Part shown: positions 1 through 9,080 of the stretch, in pieces
Position numbering within the stretch: position 1 is the stretch's first letter
How the letters are laid out: each line of letters opens with the position of its first letter
Assembly (NCBI GenBank): GCA_020850575.1
Contig: JADZEJ010000001.1
Coordinates: 124,001 to 188,000 of the forward strand
Direction: 5' to 3'
DNA from: Candidatus Uhrbacteria bacterium
GTDB taxonomy: Bacteria > Patescibacteriota > Patescibacteriia > 2-12-FULL-60-25
Length of the DNA: 64,000 bases
Notes under the pieces: model-generated
The model's database searches: none
The model's input: the letters and a program-made list of their open reading frames with translations, nothing else
What the model was told of the DNA's origin: nothing
Made by a program: the position numbers and the translations under genes

Positions 1-853
1 AACCAGCTTCTCCTTCTATCATGAAATTGCGATGATGTGCATCGCGATGGATAAAACCATTCTTATGCATTTGATTGAGTGCGTTTCGCATCTGAAGTTC
101 AATCTGCGGATGGAGTTTGAAGCCTGTTCTTCGTAACACGGCGTATACTTTTTTTCTATTTTCAGAATCAATTTTTGCTTGTTCCAATCGACGTTCATTT
201 TCCGTTTTTCCTTTTCCACCAGCTTTTGTAAAGCCCAACGCTTGACTTACTTCATACGCTAATTCGTTAAATGAAAGATGCGCAACATGATCCCGTAAAT
301 GGACTGTTCTTGGATGGTGAGCGACGACGTGTCGATACATAATCGTTGCCAAATCTACACCTTCAACCAAGTCCATCATCATGACATCTATTTTATTACC
401 TGAACATTTTATTCCTTCTGCCATCAGTTTTTTTCTAAATTCTTCATCAACTGGAAGTGTACGACATGCGATAGGACGTGGAATTTTTGCCATGGGCTTA
501 CTCGTATCATCTGCGTCCTGCAAACATTGATAAAACTGTTCTTGCATTTTAAATTCACGTAGAGCGTCGTCCGTTTGTCCAAATTTTAGGATTTTTACTG
601 CCTGTTGTTCTCCAAAAAAATACCCGTTTTTTTCCAGTCTCTTTCTTACCAAATCACTTACCTCTCTCAGATCTAATTTAAAAATAACACCATTGTTTCC
701 TTCATTTATTTTACGCGCATTACGCTCGATAAACTCCTGCAAAAGAGCATCGAATAATGCTTCCGTTGCATTCGTTAATTGCTCTGCCTCTTTAGGCGTT
801 AGCTTTTTCTTCTCAACCGGTTGAAATGGATTTTGTGGAAGATGGTCTTTCAT
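1..853 (-). CDS. Protein-kinase-fold phosphotransferase, C-terminus cut by window edge
   Basis: The reading frame is open from the ATG at 853 to base 1, giving 284 residues with no stop, so the C-terminus lies outside the window. Visible kinase features are a glycine-rich loop (NEGNNGVIFKLD), a VAIK-like lysine (QAVKILKFG), a hinge-like stretch (MMMDLVEGVDL) and a catalytic loop HRDAHHRNF with HRD and the conserved Asn. The DFG segment would lie just beyond the edge. It is the last gene of the leftward trxA-trxB-tsaD-tsaE series and probably followed tsaE directly before the local duplication. Bud32 of archaeal KEOPS is also a kinase working with a TsaD homologue, but the loop here does not look like Bud32. 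Substrate is unknown; it could be a protein or small-molecule kinase. Confidence 0.75.
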   Translation of the reverse strand, partial: MKDHLPQNPFQPVEKKKLTPKEAEQLTNATEALFDALLQEFIERNARKINEGNNGVIFKLDLREVSDLVRKRLEKNGYFFGEQQAVKILKFGQTDDALREFKMQEQFYQCLQDADDTSKPMAKIPRPIACRTLPVDEEFRKKLMAEGIKCSGNKIDVMMMDLVEGVDLATIMYRHVVAHHPRTVHLRDHVAHLSFNELAYEVSQALGFTKAGGKGKTENERRLEQAKIDSENRKKVYAVLRRTGFKLHPQIELQMRNALNQMHKNGFIHRDAHHRNFMIEGEAG

Positions 854-879
854 TATTCGTCCTTCGTAAGAAGTGTGTT

Positions 880-1326
880 TCATACAGCAATATAGATGGA
901 AATACAGCGTGTCTGGTTTTTTTGTATCCAGGATTGGACATTCTCAGGCCATTCTAACACACAGATGCTTTTTCCATCAGCTAATTCTTCATCCAAATCC
1001 AGAACCCGTAATTCCTCATCGTGTTCGATGCGATATGCGTCAACATGAATAAGTCTTGTGATTTCATGTTTTTTATCAGAAACTGGAATGACTCGCATTA
1101 ATGCAAATGTAGGACTTTGTACACGTTTTTTTGCACCCAATGTTTTTGCAAGATGCTGTACACAGGTGGTTTTTCCAGCGCCCAATGGACCTGAAAGTGT
1201 CACAATAGACCCTGGTTTTATTTCTGGATATATCAAATCAATAATCGCATTCCATGCCTCGACTTGTGGAACTTTTTGATTTTTCTTTTTTCCATTTGGA
1301 AAAATAATCGTAACTAATCGACTCAT
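880..1326 (-). CDS. tsaE: TsaE-like tRNA threonylcarbamoyladenosine ATPase, duplicate copy
   Basis: TsaE is the P-loop ATPase that works with TsaB and TsaD to make t6A at position 37 of ANN-decoding tRNAs. The Walker A motif GPLGAGKTT, the SPTFALM segment and the HVDAYRI and LEWPE motifs are all intact. This copy is about 90% identical (15 differences in 151 residues by eye) to the second copy at 3094-3540. The chosen ATG overlaps the stop of the upstream tsaD fragment as ATGA, exactly as in the full tsaD-tsaE pair; an ATG three codons earlier (1335) is possible. Because the preceding tsaD is only a fragment, this copy must be read through from upstream or have acquired a new promoter. Both copies look functional. 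Confidence 0.9.
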   Translation of the reverse strand: MSRLVTIIFPNGKKKNQKVPQVEAWNAIIDLIYPEIKPGSIVTLSGPLGAGKTTCVQHLAKTLGAKKRVQSPTFALMRVIPVSDKKHEITRLIHVDAYRIEHDEELRVLDLDEELADGKSICVLEWPENVQSWIQKNQTRCISIYIAV

Positions 1327-1502
1327 AGATTCCATTCCGGTTTAGCGTCGATCGTTTGCCATCGATCAAATGTATTTTGGGAAAAACGCCAAGAGCCGGC
1401 CGCGGCAATCATTGCGGCATTATCGGTGTGCAATCCAATAGCTGGAATTCGATGTATGCCTAAAATGGTTTGAACTTGGGCAAATTTTAATAATTCCATT
1501 AT
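1323..1502 (-). pseudogene. tsaD: 3' fragment of tsaD
   Basis: This holds the last 40 or so codons of tsaD: the frame encodes AIGLHTDNAAMIAAAGSW and ends in the same EWNL-stop as the intact tsaD at 3537-4595. DNA similarity to the intact gene is strong from 1323 to about 1447 and fades by 1500. The ORF continues upstream to 1586 with sequence unlike TsaD. It carries no catalytic metal-binding region, so it cannot be functional by itself. Together with the adjacent tsaE copy it defines a roughly 580 bp duplicated block. Confidence 0.85.
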
Positions 1503-1534
1503 AAAACAAACTCTGAAAAACAAAAATCTCCATT

Positions 1535-1855
1535 CTAAGCGGAGACATCGTATCCTGGGACACAAGGTTTCACCTTCTCCAAGCACTCATGAAACTTGCG
1601 AAAATGTTCTTGATTCAATTCACGTGTTGGATTGAAAGGCTTTTTCACCTTGCCTTCAACGGGGGTATGCAAATAGAGCACATAACTATCGTCACCTTCT
1701 CCAAATATAAAATTACGCTCACGCACCAAATCCTCTTCCACGAGGGTTTCCGAGGCTTCCGTATAGTGTTTCTCCATCATCTCTTTGCACCAATCAAGCC
1801 AGACCTGGCGTTTGCCAGGCTTGATCTTGCAGAGCATGTAGGTGGTTTTTTCCAT
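1535..1855 (-). CDS. Small hypothetical protein, possibly DUF6176-like
   Basis: This 106-residue soluble protein starts KTTYMLCKIKPGKRQVWLDW, a pattern like the small alpha-beta-barrel proteins in which a short beta strand and KPGK turn precede an amphipathic helix (the DUF6176 and Dabb style). That family link is a guess from pattern. No catalytic residues are recognised. It sits between the duplicated tsaE blocks, in DNA that is visibly more GC-rich than the neighbouring housekeeping genes, and runs in the same direction as the gene at 1903-2265. No Shine-Dalgarno site is obvious before the ATG. It is probably a recent acquisition together with its neighbour. Confidence 0.65.
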   Translation of the reverse strand: MEKTTYMLCKIKPGKRQVWLDWCKEMMEKHYTEASETLVEEDLVRERNFIFGEGDDSYVLYLHTPVEGKVKKPFNPTRELNQEHFRKFHECLEKVKPCVPGYDVSA

Positions 1856-1902
1856 AGGAATAGAAAAGGGGGAGCTGGGTAGCTCACCCCTTCAGGGCAC
1901 CT

Positions 1903-2265
1903 TCAATTGAAGGCGTTGTCCTGCGAGTTCTTGATCTCCTCCATTCCGCCTTCACAAATGTGAGAGGCGTGGTTGAGCATCTTGCCGAAGTAGGTGTTGC
2001 AGTCAGCCGCGTATTGCTCGGTCTCACACATGTGAACGTGCCACACACGATCGACCATGAGCGTCGGGACGGTGAACTGCTCGGGCATGCCAGCGACCTT
2101 GTGGTCGTGTAGGAAATGTCGGTAGGCGTTTACCGCCTCATTGATCTCGACCTGAGTCATCGGCTTGCCACCGAAAATATGGTGACACAAACGAAGTGCC
2201 TCCTCGACCCTGTGGAGGTCGAAAGTGGGCAGAGGGACGGGGTGAGAATAAACGACAACTTGCAT
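1903..2265 (-). CDS. Small WHxH-motif protein, glycine-rich-domain-protein-like
   Basis: The chosen start is the ATG at 2265, which has AAGGAG six bases upstream; the frame is open to 2313 but the extension has no such site. The 120-residue product contains VDRVWHVHMCETEQYAADC followed by YFGKMLNH. That DxxWHxH...Y..DC...FG...H pattern resembles the N-terminal part of glycine-rich-domain-containing proteins (GRDP-like), whose biochemical role is unclear; the His and Cys set could bind a metal. The codons are strongly GC-biased compared with tsaD or trxB, which suggests transfer. It appears to form a two-gene unit with 1535-1855. Confidence 0.7.
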   Translation of the reverse strand: MQVVVYSHPVPLPTFDLHRVEEALRLCHHIFGGKPMTQVEINEAVNAYRHFLHDHKVAGMPEQFTVPTLMVDRVWHVHMCETEQYAADCNTYFGKMLNHASHICEGGMEEIKNSQDNAFN

Positions 2266-2640
2266 CCGAAACTCCTTGAGTTGGGGCGGTTTATCCGCAC
2301 CTGAATTGATCATTTCATAATGGATTTAATTCGTCAAATACAAAAAAATCTAGTATCCCAACATTTCTTGTTGGTAAGGGTAACGAGGTTCGAACATGCG
2401 ATTTTATGACTTCAGACCACGCGCGCTACCATCAGCGCAATACCCTATTGATCCTGTTGAGGGGAGGTAACCGGGCTACGCATCCTGTATACAGTATCCC
2501 TTTTTGGATTCAATTGCGTACTTACCCGCAACAAGAAGGGTTTCAAGATTTTTTTGCTTTTTTTCAAAAGGATAAGTGGTGTATATAACTCTTGCCATAT
2601 GATTTTGTGACCAGTTTAGCCTGCATAAACTTCTCAATTT
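2266..2640. other. Gene-free stretch with tRNA-like element
   Basis: No convincing protein gene lies in these 375 bases. They contain the tRNA-like sequence at 2372-2447 and, just downstream of it on the minus strand, a short hairpin (CCAACA paired with TGTTGG, 2357-2373) followed after nine bases by a T run that could end its transcript. A 60-codon plus-strand ORF at 2406-2588 overlaps the tRNA-like element and looks accidental. Confidence 0.5.
2372..2447 (-). tRNA. Degenerate tRNA-like element, apparent anticodon UGA
   Basis: Read on the minus strand the 76 bases fit the canonical tRNA spacing exactly, with an encoded CCA. The acceptor stem pairs six of seven (TAGGGTA with TACCCTT). The D stem is perfect (GCGC, loop TGATGGTA, GCGC). 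The anticodon stem has G-U pairs and one mismatch, the variable loop is five bases, and the T loop reads TTCGAAC. The T stem has two mismatches (T-T and A-C). Position 33 is C instead of the near-universal U, and the loop would present UGA. A class I fold with a UGA anticodon is not a normal tRNA-Ser, which has a long variable arm. Most likely it is a decayed tRNA or mobile-element remnant. Confidence 0.45.
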
Positions 2641-3089
2641 CTTCCCTCAAACTTCACATGGTTTGCCGATGACGTGTATGCGTCATTTCCTTCTGTTGCA
2701 GACTATTTTTTTGTATTACGCCATCACTATCAATGGACAATGCCATTCATGCCAATGGCGATTGAACATTTTTATTTTATTGGTTTTAATGTAGTGATTT
2801 ATTCTTCTAGTTCTTTTGCAAAAAGTATTATTATTCCACCAGGGACAAAGCATTTTTGCCACTATCATACACCGACACGCTTTTATGGCAGAAATGCATT
2901 AGACTCTATTATCAACGTGATGCGGAAGTCATTTATTTATTGGTAGATATAGAACGTATCACACTCTCAAAAAATCATGGATCAAATTGGCTCGCGGGTC
3001 GACGACTCGTCGCTTACAAATGCTTTAATCTGATCGTTCGTGTATTTAAGAAACTTAATCTTCCACTCAAGATTTTTGGGGAAGGATAG
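2641..3089 (+). pseudogene. Remnant of a group 1 (GT4-type) glycosyltransferase
   Basis: The first part (frame of 2674) reads MPMAIEHFYFIGFNVVIYSS then FAKSIIIPPGTKHFCHYHTP. This matches the family pattern in which an AIEQFDLSGYD segment is followed by SSS.AKG..T.PG..H..Y.HTP.R. After about 2890 the match continues in a different frame as YYQRDAEVIYLLVDIERI and then RRLVAYKCFNLIVRVF..LPLKIFGEG, the family's yYgR.AeVIyPPVD and vgRLvpYKr...GeG blocks. So there is at least one frameshift, an internal deletion of the segment between the two blocks, and loss of the 5' and 3' ends. It is not expected to make enzyme. It abuts the second tsaE copy in opposite orientation, inside the foreign-looking insert. 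Confidence 0.8.
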
Positions 3090-3093
3090 CTCT

Positions 3094-3540
3094 TCATACT
3101 TTAATATAGATAGCAATACAGCGTGTCTGATTTTTTTGTATCCAAGATTGGACATTCTCAGGCCATTCTAACACACAGATGCTCTTGCCATCAGTCACTT
3201 CTTCATCCAAATCTAGAACTCGTAATTCCTCATCGTGTTCAATACGATATGCGTCAACATGGATAAGTCTCTTTATTCCGTGTCTATTATCAGCAACTGG
3301 AATAACACGCATTAAAGCAAACGTTGGACTTTGTATAAGTTTTTTTCCACCCAACGTTTTTGCAAGATGCTGTACACAGGTGGTTTTTCCAGCACCCAAT
3401 GGACCTGAAAGTGTCACAATAGACCCTGGTTTTATTTCTGGATATATCAAATCAATAATCGCATTCCATGCCTCGGCTTGTGGAACTTTTTGAGTTTTCT
3501 TTTTTCCATTCGGAAAAACAATTGTGACTAATCGACTCAT
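3094..3540 (-). CDS. tsaE: tRNA threonylcarbamoyladenosine biosynthesis ATPase TsaE
   Basis: This is the tsaE copy directly coupled to the intact tsaD. The Walker A motif GPLGAGKTT, SPTFALMRV, HVDAYRIEHDEE and LEWPENV are all present, and the length of about 150 residues is normal. The start used overlaps the tsaD stop in an ATGA arrangement (translational coupling); an in-frame ATG nine bases earlier is an alternative. TsaE drives the ATP-dependent cycle of the TsaB-TsaD-TsaE machine that installs t6A37. No tsaB is visible in this window. A second copy with the same motifs lies at 880-1326. Confidence 0.93.
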   Translation of the reverse strand: MSRLVTIVFPNGKKKTQKVPQAEAWNAIIDLIYPEIKPGSIVTLSGPLGAGKTTCVQHLAKTLGGKKLIQSPTFALMRVIPVADNRHGIKRLIHVDAYRIEHDEELRVLDLDEEVTDGKSICVLEWPENVQSWIQKNQTRCIAIYIKV

Positions 3541-4595
3541 AGATTCCATTCCGGTTTGGCGTCAATCGTTTGCCATCTATCAAACGCATTTCGGGAAAAG
3601 CGCCAAGAGCCGGCCGCGGCAATCATTGCGGCATTGTCGGTGTGCAATCCAATGGCTGGAACATGAAATAGTATGTTCGTTTGTGTTTGTATCATTTCCG
3701 CCATTCTTTTTTGCAATTCTTTATTGGCCGATACTCCTCCAACAACCGTCACAGCAACCGGATGATGTTTTTGAATAGCACGCTGCGTTTTTTGCACCAA
3801 CACATCACAAATTGCATCCTGAATCGACCATGCCATTTCTGCGATAATGGACTCATTGGATCGTTCTTCGTTTGATATACCTTCCCATGTTTGACGAACA
3901 GCGGTCTTTAAACCGGAAAAACTCATATCAAGACTTGGATCATTTATCATTGGTCGTGGAAGGGTAAAACGTGATTTCTGTTTCGTTTTTTCAAACTGCG
4001 CTGCGTACTTTGAAATCAATGGACCTCCGGGATATGCCAGACCCATTAATTTTGCAGATTTATCAAAAGCTTCACCCGCCGCATCATCACGCGTGCGACC
4101 AATAATGCGATATTTACCAAAATCTTTCATGAGCACAAGCTCGGTATGACCACCTGAAACCAAAAGAGCGAGGATTGGAAACTTCCACTGATTTCGATTT
4201 TCCGGGACAAGCCAAGATGAAGCTAAATGTCCTTCTAAATGATTAACACCGATCAATGGTTTGCCGGTTGAAAATGCGAGCGTTCGCGCTGCTTCAATAC
4301 CCACACGAAGTGCCGTGGATAATCCGGGACCACGGGTAACCGCTATCGCATCAACTGTTGATAATTTTTTGGACAAAAATATCCCAGCTCTCTCAAGCAA
4401 TGACACAACTTCGGCTACATGGGTACGGGCTGCCACTTCGGGTACGACACCTCCATAACGAGCGTGAATCGGAATCTGCGTCGCTGTTTCATGGTGACGA
4501 ATCTCTACTTTATTTCCAGAAACTCTCAGTAAAGCTACAGATGTTTCATCACAACTTGTTTCAATTGCGAGAATTGTGTGAGACTTGTTATTCAT
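3537..4595 (-). CDS. tsaD: tRNA N6-adenosine threonylcarbamoyltransferase TsaD
   Basis: This 352-residue Kae1/Qri7-family protein transfers the threonylcarbamoyl group to A37 of tRNA. Visible signatures are AIETSCDETSVAL at the N-terminus, the metal-binding NHLEGHL (His 119 and His 123), GGVSANKEL and the C-terminal TDNAAMIA. Length is typical of the bacterial family. It overlaps trxB by eight bases upstream and tsaE by four downstream, so trxA-trxB-tsaD-tsaE probably form one transcript read leftward. A fragment of its 3' end is repeated at 1323-1502. Confidence 0.96.
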   Translation of the reverse strand: MNNKSHTILAIETSCDETSVALLRVSGNKVEIRHHETATQIPIHARYGGVVPEVAARTHVAEVVSLLERAGIFLSKKLSTVDAIAVTRGPGLSTALRVGIEAARTLAFSTGKPLIGVNHLEGHLASSWLVPENRNQWKFPILALLVSGGHTELVLMKDFGKYRIIGRTRDDAAGEAFDKSAKLMGLAYPGGPLISKYAAQFEKTKQKSRFTLPRPMINDPSLDMSFSGLKTAVRQTWEGISNEERSNESIIAEMAWSIQDAICDVLVQKTQRAIQKHHPVAVTVVGGVSANKELQKRMAEMIQTQTNILFHVPAIGLHTDNAAMIAAAGSWRFSRNAFDRWQTIDAKPEWNL

Positions 4596-5517
4596 GTTCC
4601 GTCAAGTAGCGTTCAGCATCCAGTGCTGCCATGCAACCTGAACCGGCAGCGGTAATTGCTTGGCGGTAGCGCGCATCCTGCACATCGCCAGCAGCAAAAA
4701 CACCGGGGATATTGGTCAGCGAACTGCCTGGGATTGTTTTGATATAGTTCTTTTCATCCAAATCGATCACACCTTTGAACAAGGCTGTGCTTGGTTCATG
4801 ACCAATCGCCGCAAAAACACCATCAATTATCATTTCGCGTGTTTCTCCCGTGACTGTATCTTTTAGACGGACCCCCGCAACCTGATTTTGTTCAACTCCA
4901 AGAATTTCTTCGACAACCGAATTCCATATGACCTTAACTTTTGGATTATTCAAAACGCGATCTTGCATGATTTTTGAGGCTTTGAATTCATTACGACGAT
5001 GTACAATGGTCACTTCATCCGCAAATCTGGTAAGAAAATTCGCTTCTTCCATAGCACTATCTCCTCCACCGACTACTATTACTTTCTTTCCACGGAAGAA
5101 AAATCCATCGCAGGTGGCACAGGCCGAAACACCATGTCCATACAATTTTTTTTCTGATTCCAAACCTAAACGACGAGCTGTAGCGCCAGTTGAGATGATG
5201 ATCGTTTTCGTTTCGATCAACATATCGCCAGCCGTAATTTTATACGGGTATGAAGACACATCGACCGCAGTTACCATTTTAGAAATGATTTCAGTTCCAA
5301 AACGTTTTGCTTGATCGCGCATAGCCGACATAAGTTCCGGTCCCATAATGCCTTGCACAAAACCTGGAAAATTTTCGACTTCCGTAGTGGTCATCAGTTG
5401 ACCTCCTGGCTCCGCACCTTCAAAAATCATTGGTGATAAATTAGCACGAGCAGCATAAATAGCCGCTGTCCAACCGGCTGGTCCTGATCCGATAATAACG
5501 ATATTTTTCGTTTCCAT
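4588..5517 (-). CDS. trxB: Thioredoxin reductase
   Basis: This 309-residue flavoenzyme passes electrons from NADPH to thioredoxin. The FAD-binding GSGPAGWTAA lies at the N-terminus, the redox pair CATC is Cys 133 and Cys 136, the NADPH-binding GGGDSAMEEA follows, and the C-terminal FAD motif is GVFAAGDVQD. Length is standard for the low-molecular-weight type. It begins three bases after the trxA stop and overlaps tsaD by eight bases, so reductase and substrate are co-expressed. Confidence 0.97.
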   Translation of the reverse strand: METKNIVIIGSGPAGWTAAIYAARANLSPMIFEGAEPGGQLMTTTEVENFPGFVQGIMGPELMSAMRDQAKRFGTEIISKMVTAVDVSSYPYKITAGDMLIETKTIIISTGATARRLGLESEKKLYGHGVSACATCDGFFFRGKKVIVVGGGDSAMEEANFLTRFADEVTIVHRRNEFKASKIMQDRVLNNPKVKVIWNSVVEEILGVEQNQVAGVRLKDTVTGETREMIIDGVFAAIGHEPSTALFKGVIDLDEKNYIKTIPGSSLTNIPGVFAAGDVQDARYRQAITAAGSGCMAALDAERYLTEHE

Positions 5518-5520
5518 ACC

Positions 5521-5844
5521 TTATGCTAGGTATTTTGCCAGTTTGCCTACAAATTCCTCTTTACTCATACCACCGACTATCGAATCAACCACTTGACCAT
5601 TTTGAAACACAAGAAAGGTTGGGATCGACATAATTTTAAAAGCCATAGCCGTTTGACCATTTTCATCAACATTCATTTTGCCTATTTTCAGTTTTGTTGA
5701 ATCGGTTGTCTCTGCTAATTCATCAACAATCGGTGACATGATGCGACATGGACCGCACCATGGTGCCCAAAAATCGACTAAAACCGGTATGTTTGATTTA
5801 AGAACTTCGGTATCAAAATTTTCATCTGTGAATTGATTTTCCAT
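5521..5844 (-). CDS. trxA: Thioredoxin
   Basis: This 107-residue cytoplasmic thioredoxin has the active site WAPWCGPCRI (Cys 30 and Cys 33), the cis-proline loop MSIPTFLVF and a normal length. It is the first gene of the leftward trxA-trxB-tsaD-tsaE operon. A plausible promoter lies immediately upstream, with the -10 box ending nine bases before the ATG, so the mRNA would have almost no leader. Confidence 0.97.
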   Translation of the reverse strand: MENQFTDENFDTEVLKSNIPVLVDFWAPWCGPCRIMSPIVDELAETTDSTKLKIGKMNVDENGQTAMAFKIMSIPTFLVFQNGQVVDSIVGGMSKEEFVGKLAKYLA

Positions 5845-5853
5845 AGTTTCTAT

Positions 5854-5882
5854 AGACTACCCGTGAGTACTCGAATTGGCAA
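5854..5882 (-). promoter_or_regulatory. Putative trxA promoter
   Basis: On the minus strand TTGCCA (5877-5882) and TAGTCT (5854-5859) are separated by 17 bases. The ATG follows nine bases after the -10 box, so transcription would start within a few bases of the start codon. The -10 match is weak; spacing and the same layout at infB support it. Confidence 0.45.
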
Positions 5883-5955
5883 ACTACTGTCTTGCTAACC
5901 TGGTGTGATACATGATATTCATTTAACCAGTTCTTTTATCTTTTGGAGGAACACA

Positions 5956-6234
5956 ATGACTCATGAGATTCCGATTCTTGCCGTCAGTTCAGATATTGAA
6001 CCCGAGGTCATAAATTACAATCCCTATAAAAATCTATTGATATCAAGTTTCTTCGGTGTAACGTATTTCTGCTTCATGATATCGATTCTTTTGACCGGAT
6101 TCTACTCCGCCTCTCCTTCATCTCTAACTAAGTTCCAAGAAATATACTTTTATTTGGTTATCATCTTTATCACTCTATGGACAACGATGACAACCCATTT
6201 GTTCTACCAAAATCTTCAGGATCTCACGTCATGA
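5956..6234 (+). CDS. Small two-helix membrane protein, unknown function
   Basis: The ATG at 5956 is chosen because TTTGGAGGAACACA places GGAGG eight bases upstream; the frame opens at 5905 but the earlier start has no site. The 92-residue product has two hydrophobic segments, roughly residues 31-54 and 65-85, joined by a short polar loop, and a polar N-terminus. No family is recognised. It is a single-gene unit transcribed convergently with infB and followed by its own small terminator. Confidence 0.7.
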   Translation: MTHEIPILAVSSDIEPEVINYNPYKNLLISSFFGVTYFCFMISILLTGFYSASPSSLTKFQEIYFYLVIIFITLWTTMTTHLFYQNLQDLTS

Positions 6235-6250
6235 TTTCACTAATAAAATA

Positions 6251-6270
6251 CCCAATTGTTGGGTTTTTTT
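6251..6270 (+). terminator. Rho-independent terminator after 5956-6234
   Basis: CCCA, loop ATTGT, TGGG and then seven T residues. It lies 16 bases after the stop of the small membrane-protein gene. The stem is short but correctly placed. Confidence 0.55.
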
Positions 6271-6273
6271 GTT

Positions 6274-6308
6274 AAAAAAAACTCCTCTGAAGTGAGAAGT
6301 TTTTTTTA
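6274..6308 (-). terminator. Rho-independent terminator of infB
   Basis: On the minus strand ACTTCTC pairs with GAGGAGT (one G-T pair) around a six-base loop, followed by eight T residues. It begins just after the infB stop and is also flanked by T or A runs on the other side, so it may act in both directions. Confidence 0.7.
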
Positions 6309-6315
6309 TTTGTCC

Positions 6316-8352
<2,037 letters not shown>

Positions 8353-8360
8353 GTGGGCTA

Positions 8361-8389
8361 AATATAGAGCAAATTTGTAAAACCGTCAA
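8361..8389 (-). promoter_or_regulatory. Strong infB promoter, near-leaderless
   Basis: TTGACG (8384-8389), exactly 17 bases, TATATT (8361-8366), then only eight bases to the infB ATG at 8352. Initiation six or seven bases after the -10 box would give a leader of zero to two bases. There is no Shine-Dalgarno sequence. Confidence 0.8.
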
Positions 8390-8422
8390 TGTTCTGTATA
8401 CTCTCCTTTCGGAGGAAAATTC

Positions 8423-9040
8423 ATGTTCTTCCCGGTACAGGCAATTCAAGAACTAAAACTCTACAACTGGCATCTCGGATGTCCAAAACCACTTCCGCAG
8501 CACTTGCAAATCATTCTTGATAAAAATGAGTTCAATTACACCACGGACTGTCTACGGGACTACCTTTTGCATCTACCGAATCCATTCGAAATACAAAAGA
8601 TACTCGTGACGCTGCAAGACGAAGCTCGAAACCTCGCACGGGCTGAACTGAGTAATTTTTTTTGGTGGGATATTTGTCCCGGTGAGCACTGGCTATTCGC
8701 GAATATGCAACGAGATAGCCACCATTTGCTCGTTAGTTTTTGCTGGAAGACGGTTAACAAAGGCAAGCCTGCTGGAATTTTTAGTCAAACTGATGCAAGC
8801 TGGTCATTTGATAAAGATGCGCCACGTTGTTCACGTTTTCACTTCCATCAACCTGAATACCACGCCCTTGTCGAAGTATTCAAAAGATGGCTTTTGCAAC
8901 CGATGCCTGATTGGCCACATTGGGCTACTCCTACCTTACTCACCCAGGTTTTCTGGGTTTTTTTGTTCACATTGACCGGATTACGGCACAAAACTTTAAA
9001 TTTGCTAAGCAAGATTGATTTTTTTATATTCATGCTATGA
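8423..9040 (+). CDS. Hypothetical protein with terminator inside its 3' end
   Basis: TTCGGAGGAAAATTC gives a good GGAGG site before the ATG, and TATACT at 8397-8402 is a likely -10 box. The 205-residue product has a polar N-terminal part with several Trp and His residues (FFWWDICPGEHW, HFHQPEYH) and a hydrophobic C-terminal tail. No family is recognised. A rho-independent terminator at 8943-8965 lies inside the reading frame, so the last 30 or so codons may not be transcribed as a rule. That suggests either that the true end is earlier, after a sequence error or mutation, or that the tail is accidental. Confidence 0.6.
   Translation: MFFPVQAIQELKLYNWHLGCPKPLPQHLQIILDKNEFNYTTDCLRDYLLHLPNPFEIQKILVTLQDEARNLARAELSNFFWWDICPGEHWLFANMQRDSHHLLVSFCWKTVNKGKPAGIFSQTDASWSFDKDAPRCSRFHFHQPEYHALVEVFKRWLLQPMPDWPHWATPTLLTQVFWVFLFTLTGLRHKTLNLLSKIDFFIFML
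8943..8965 (+). terminator. Terminator within the 3' part of 8423-9040
   Basis: CCCAG, loop GTTTT, CTGGG followed by seven T residues. It lies 75 bases before the stop codon of the surrounding frame and upstream of truB. Confidence 0.65.
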
Positions 9041-9080
9041 GATCCTTTTTCGTTCCGGTCTGACATGTTACAACCTCGTT

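Noticed and set aside
1-853. Assignment of the kinase-fold protein as Bud32
   Set aside because: The catalytic loop HRDAHHRNF does not resemble the Bud32 loop, and linkage alone is too weak.
2406-2588. 60-codon plus-strand frame
   Set aside because: It overlaps the tRNA-like element, has no ribosome site and no recognisable sequence.
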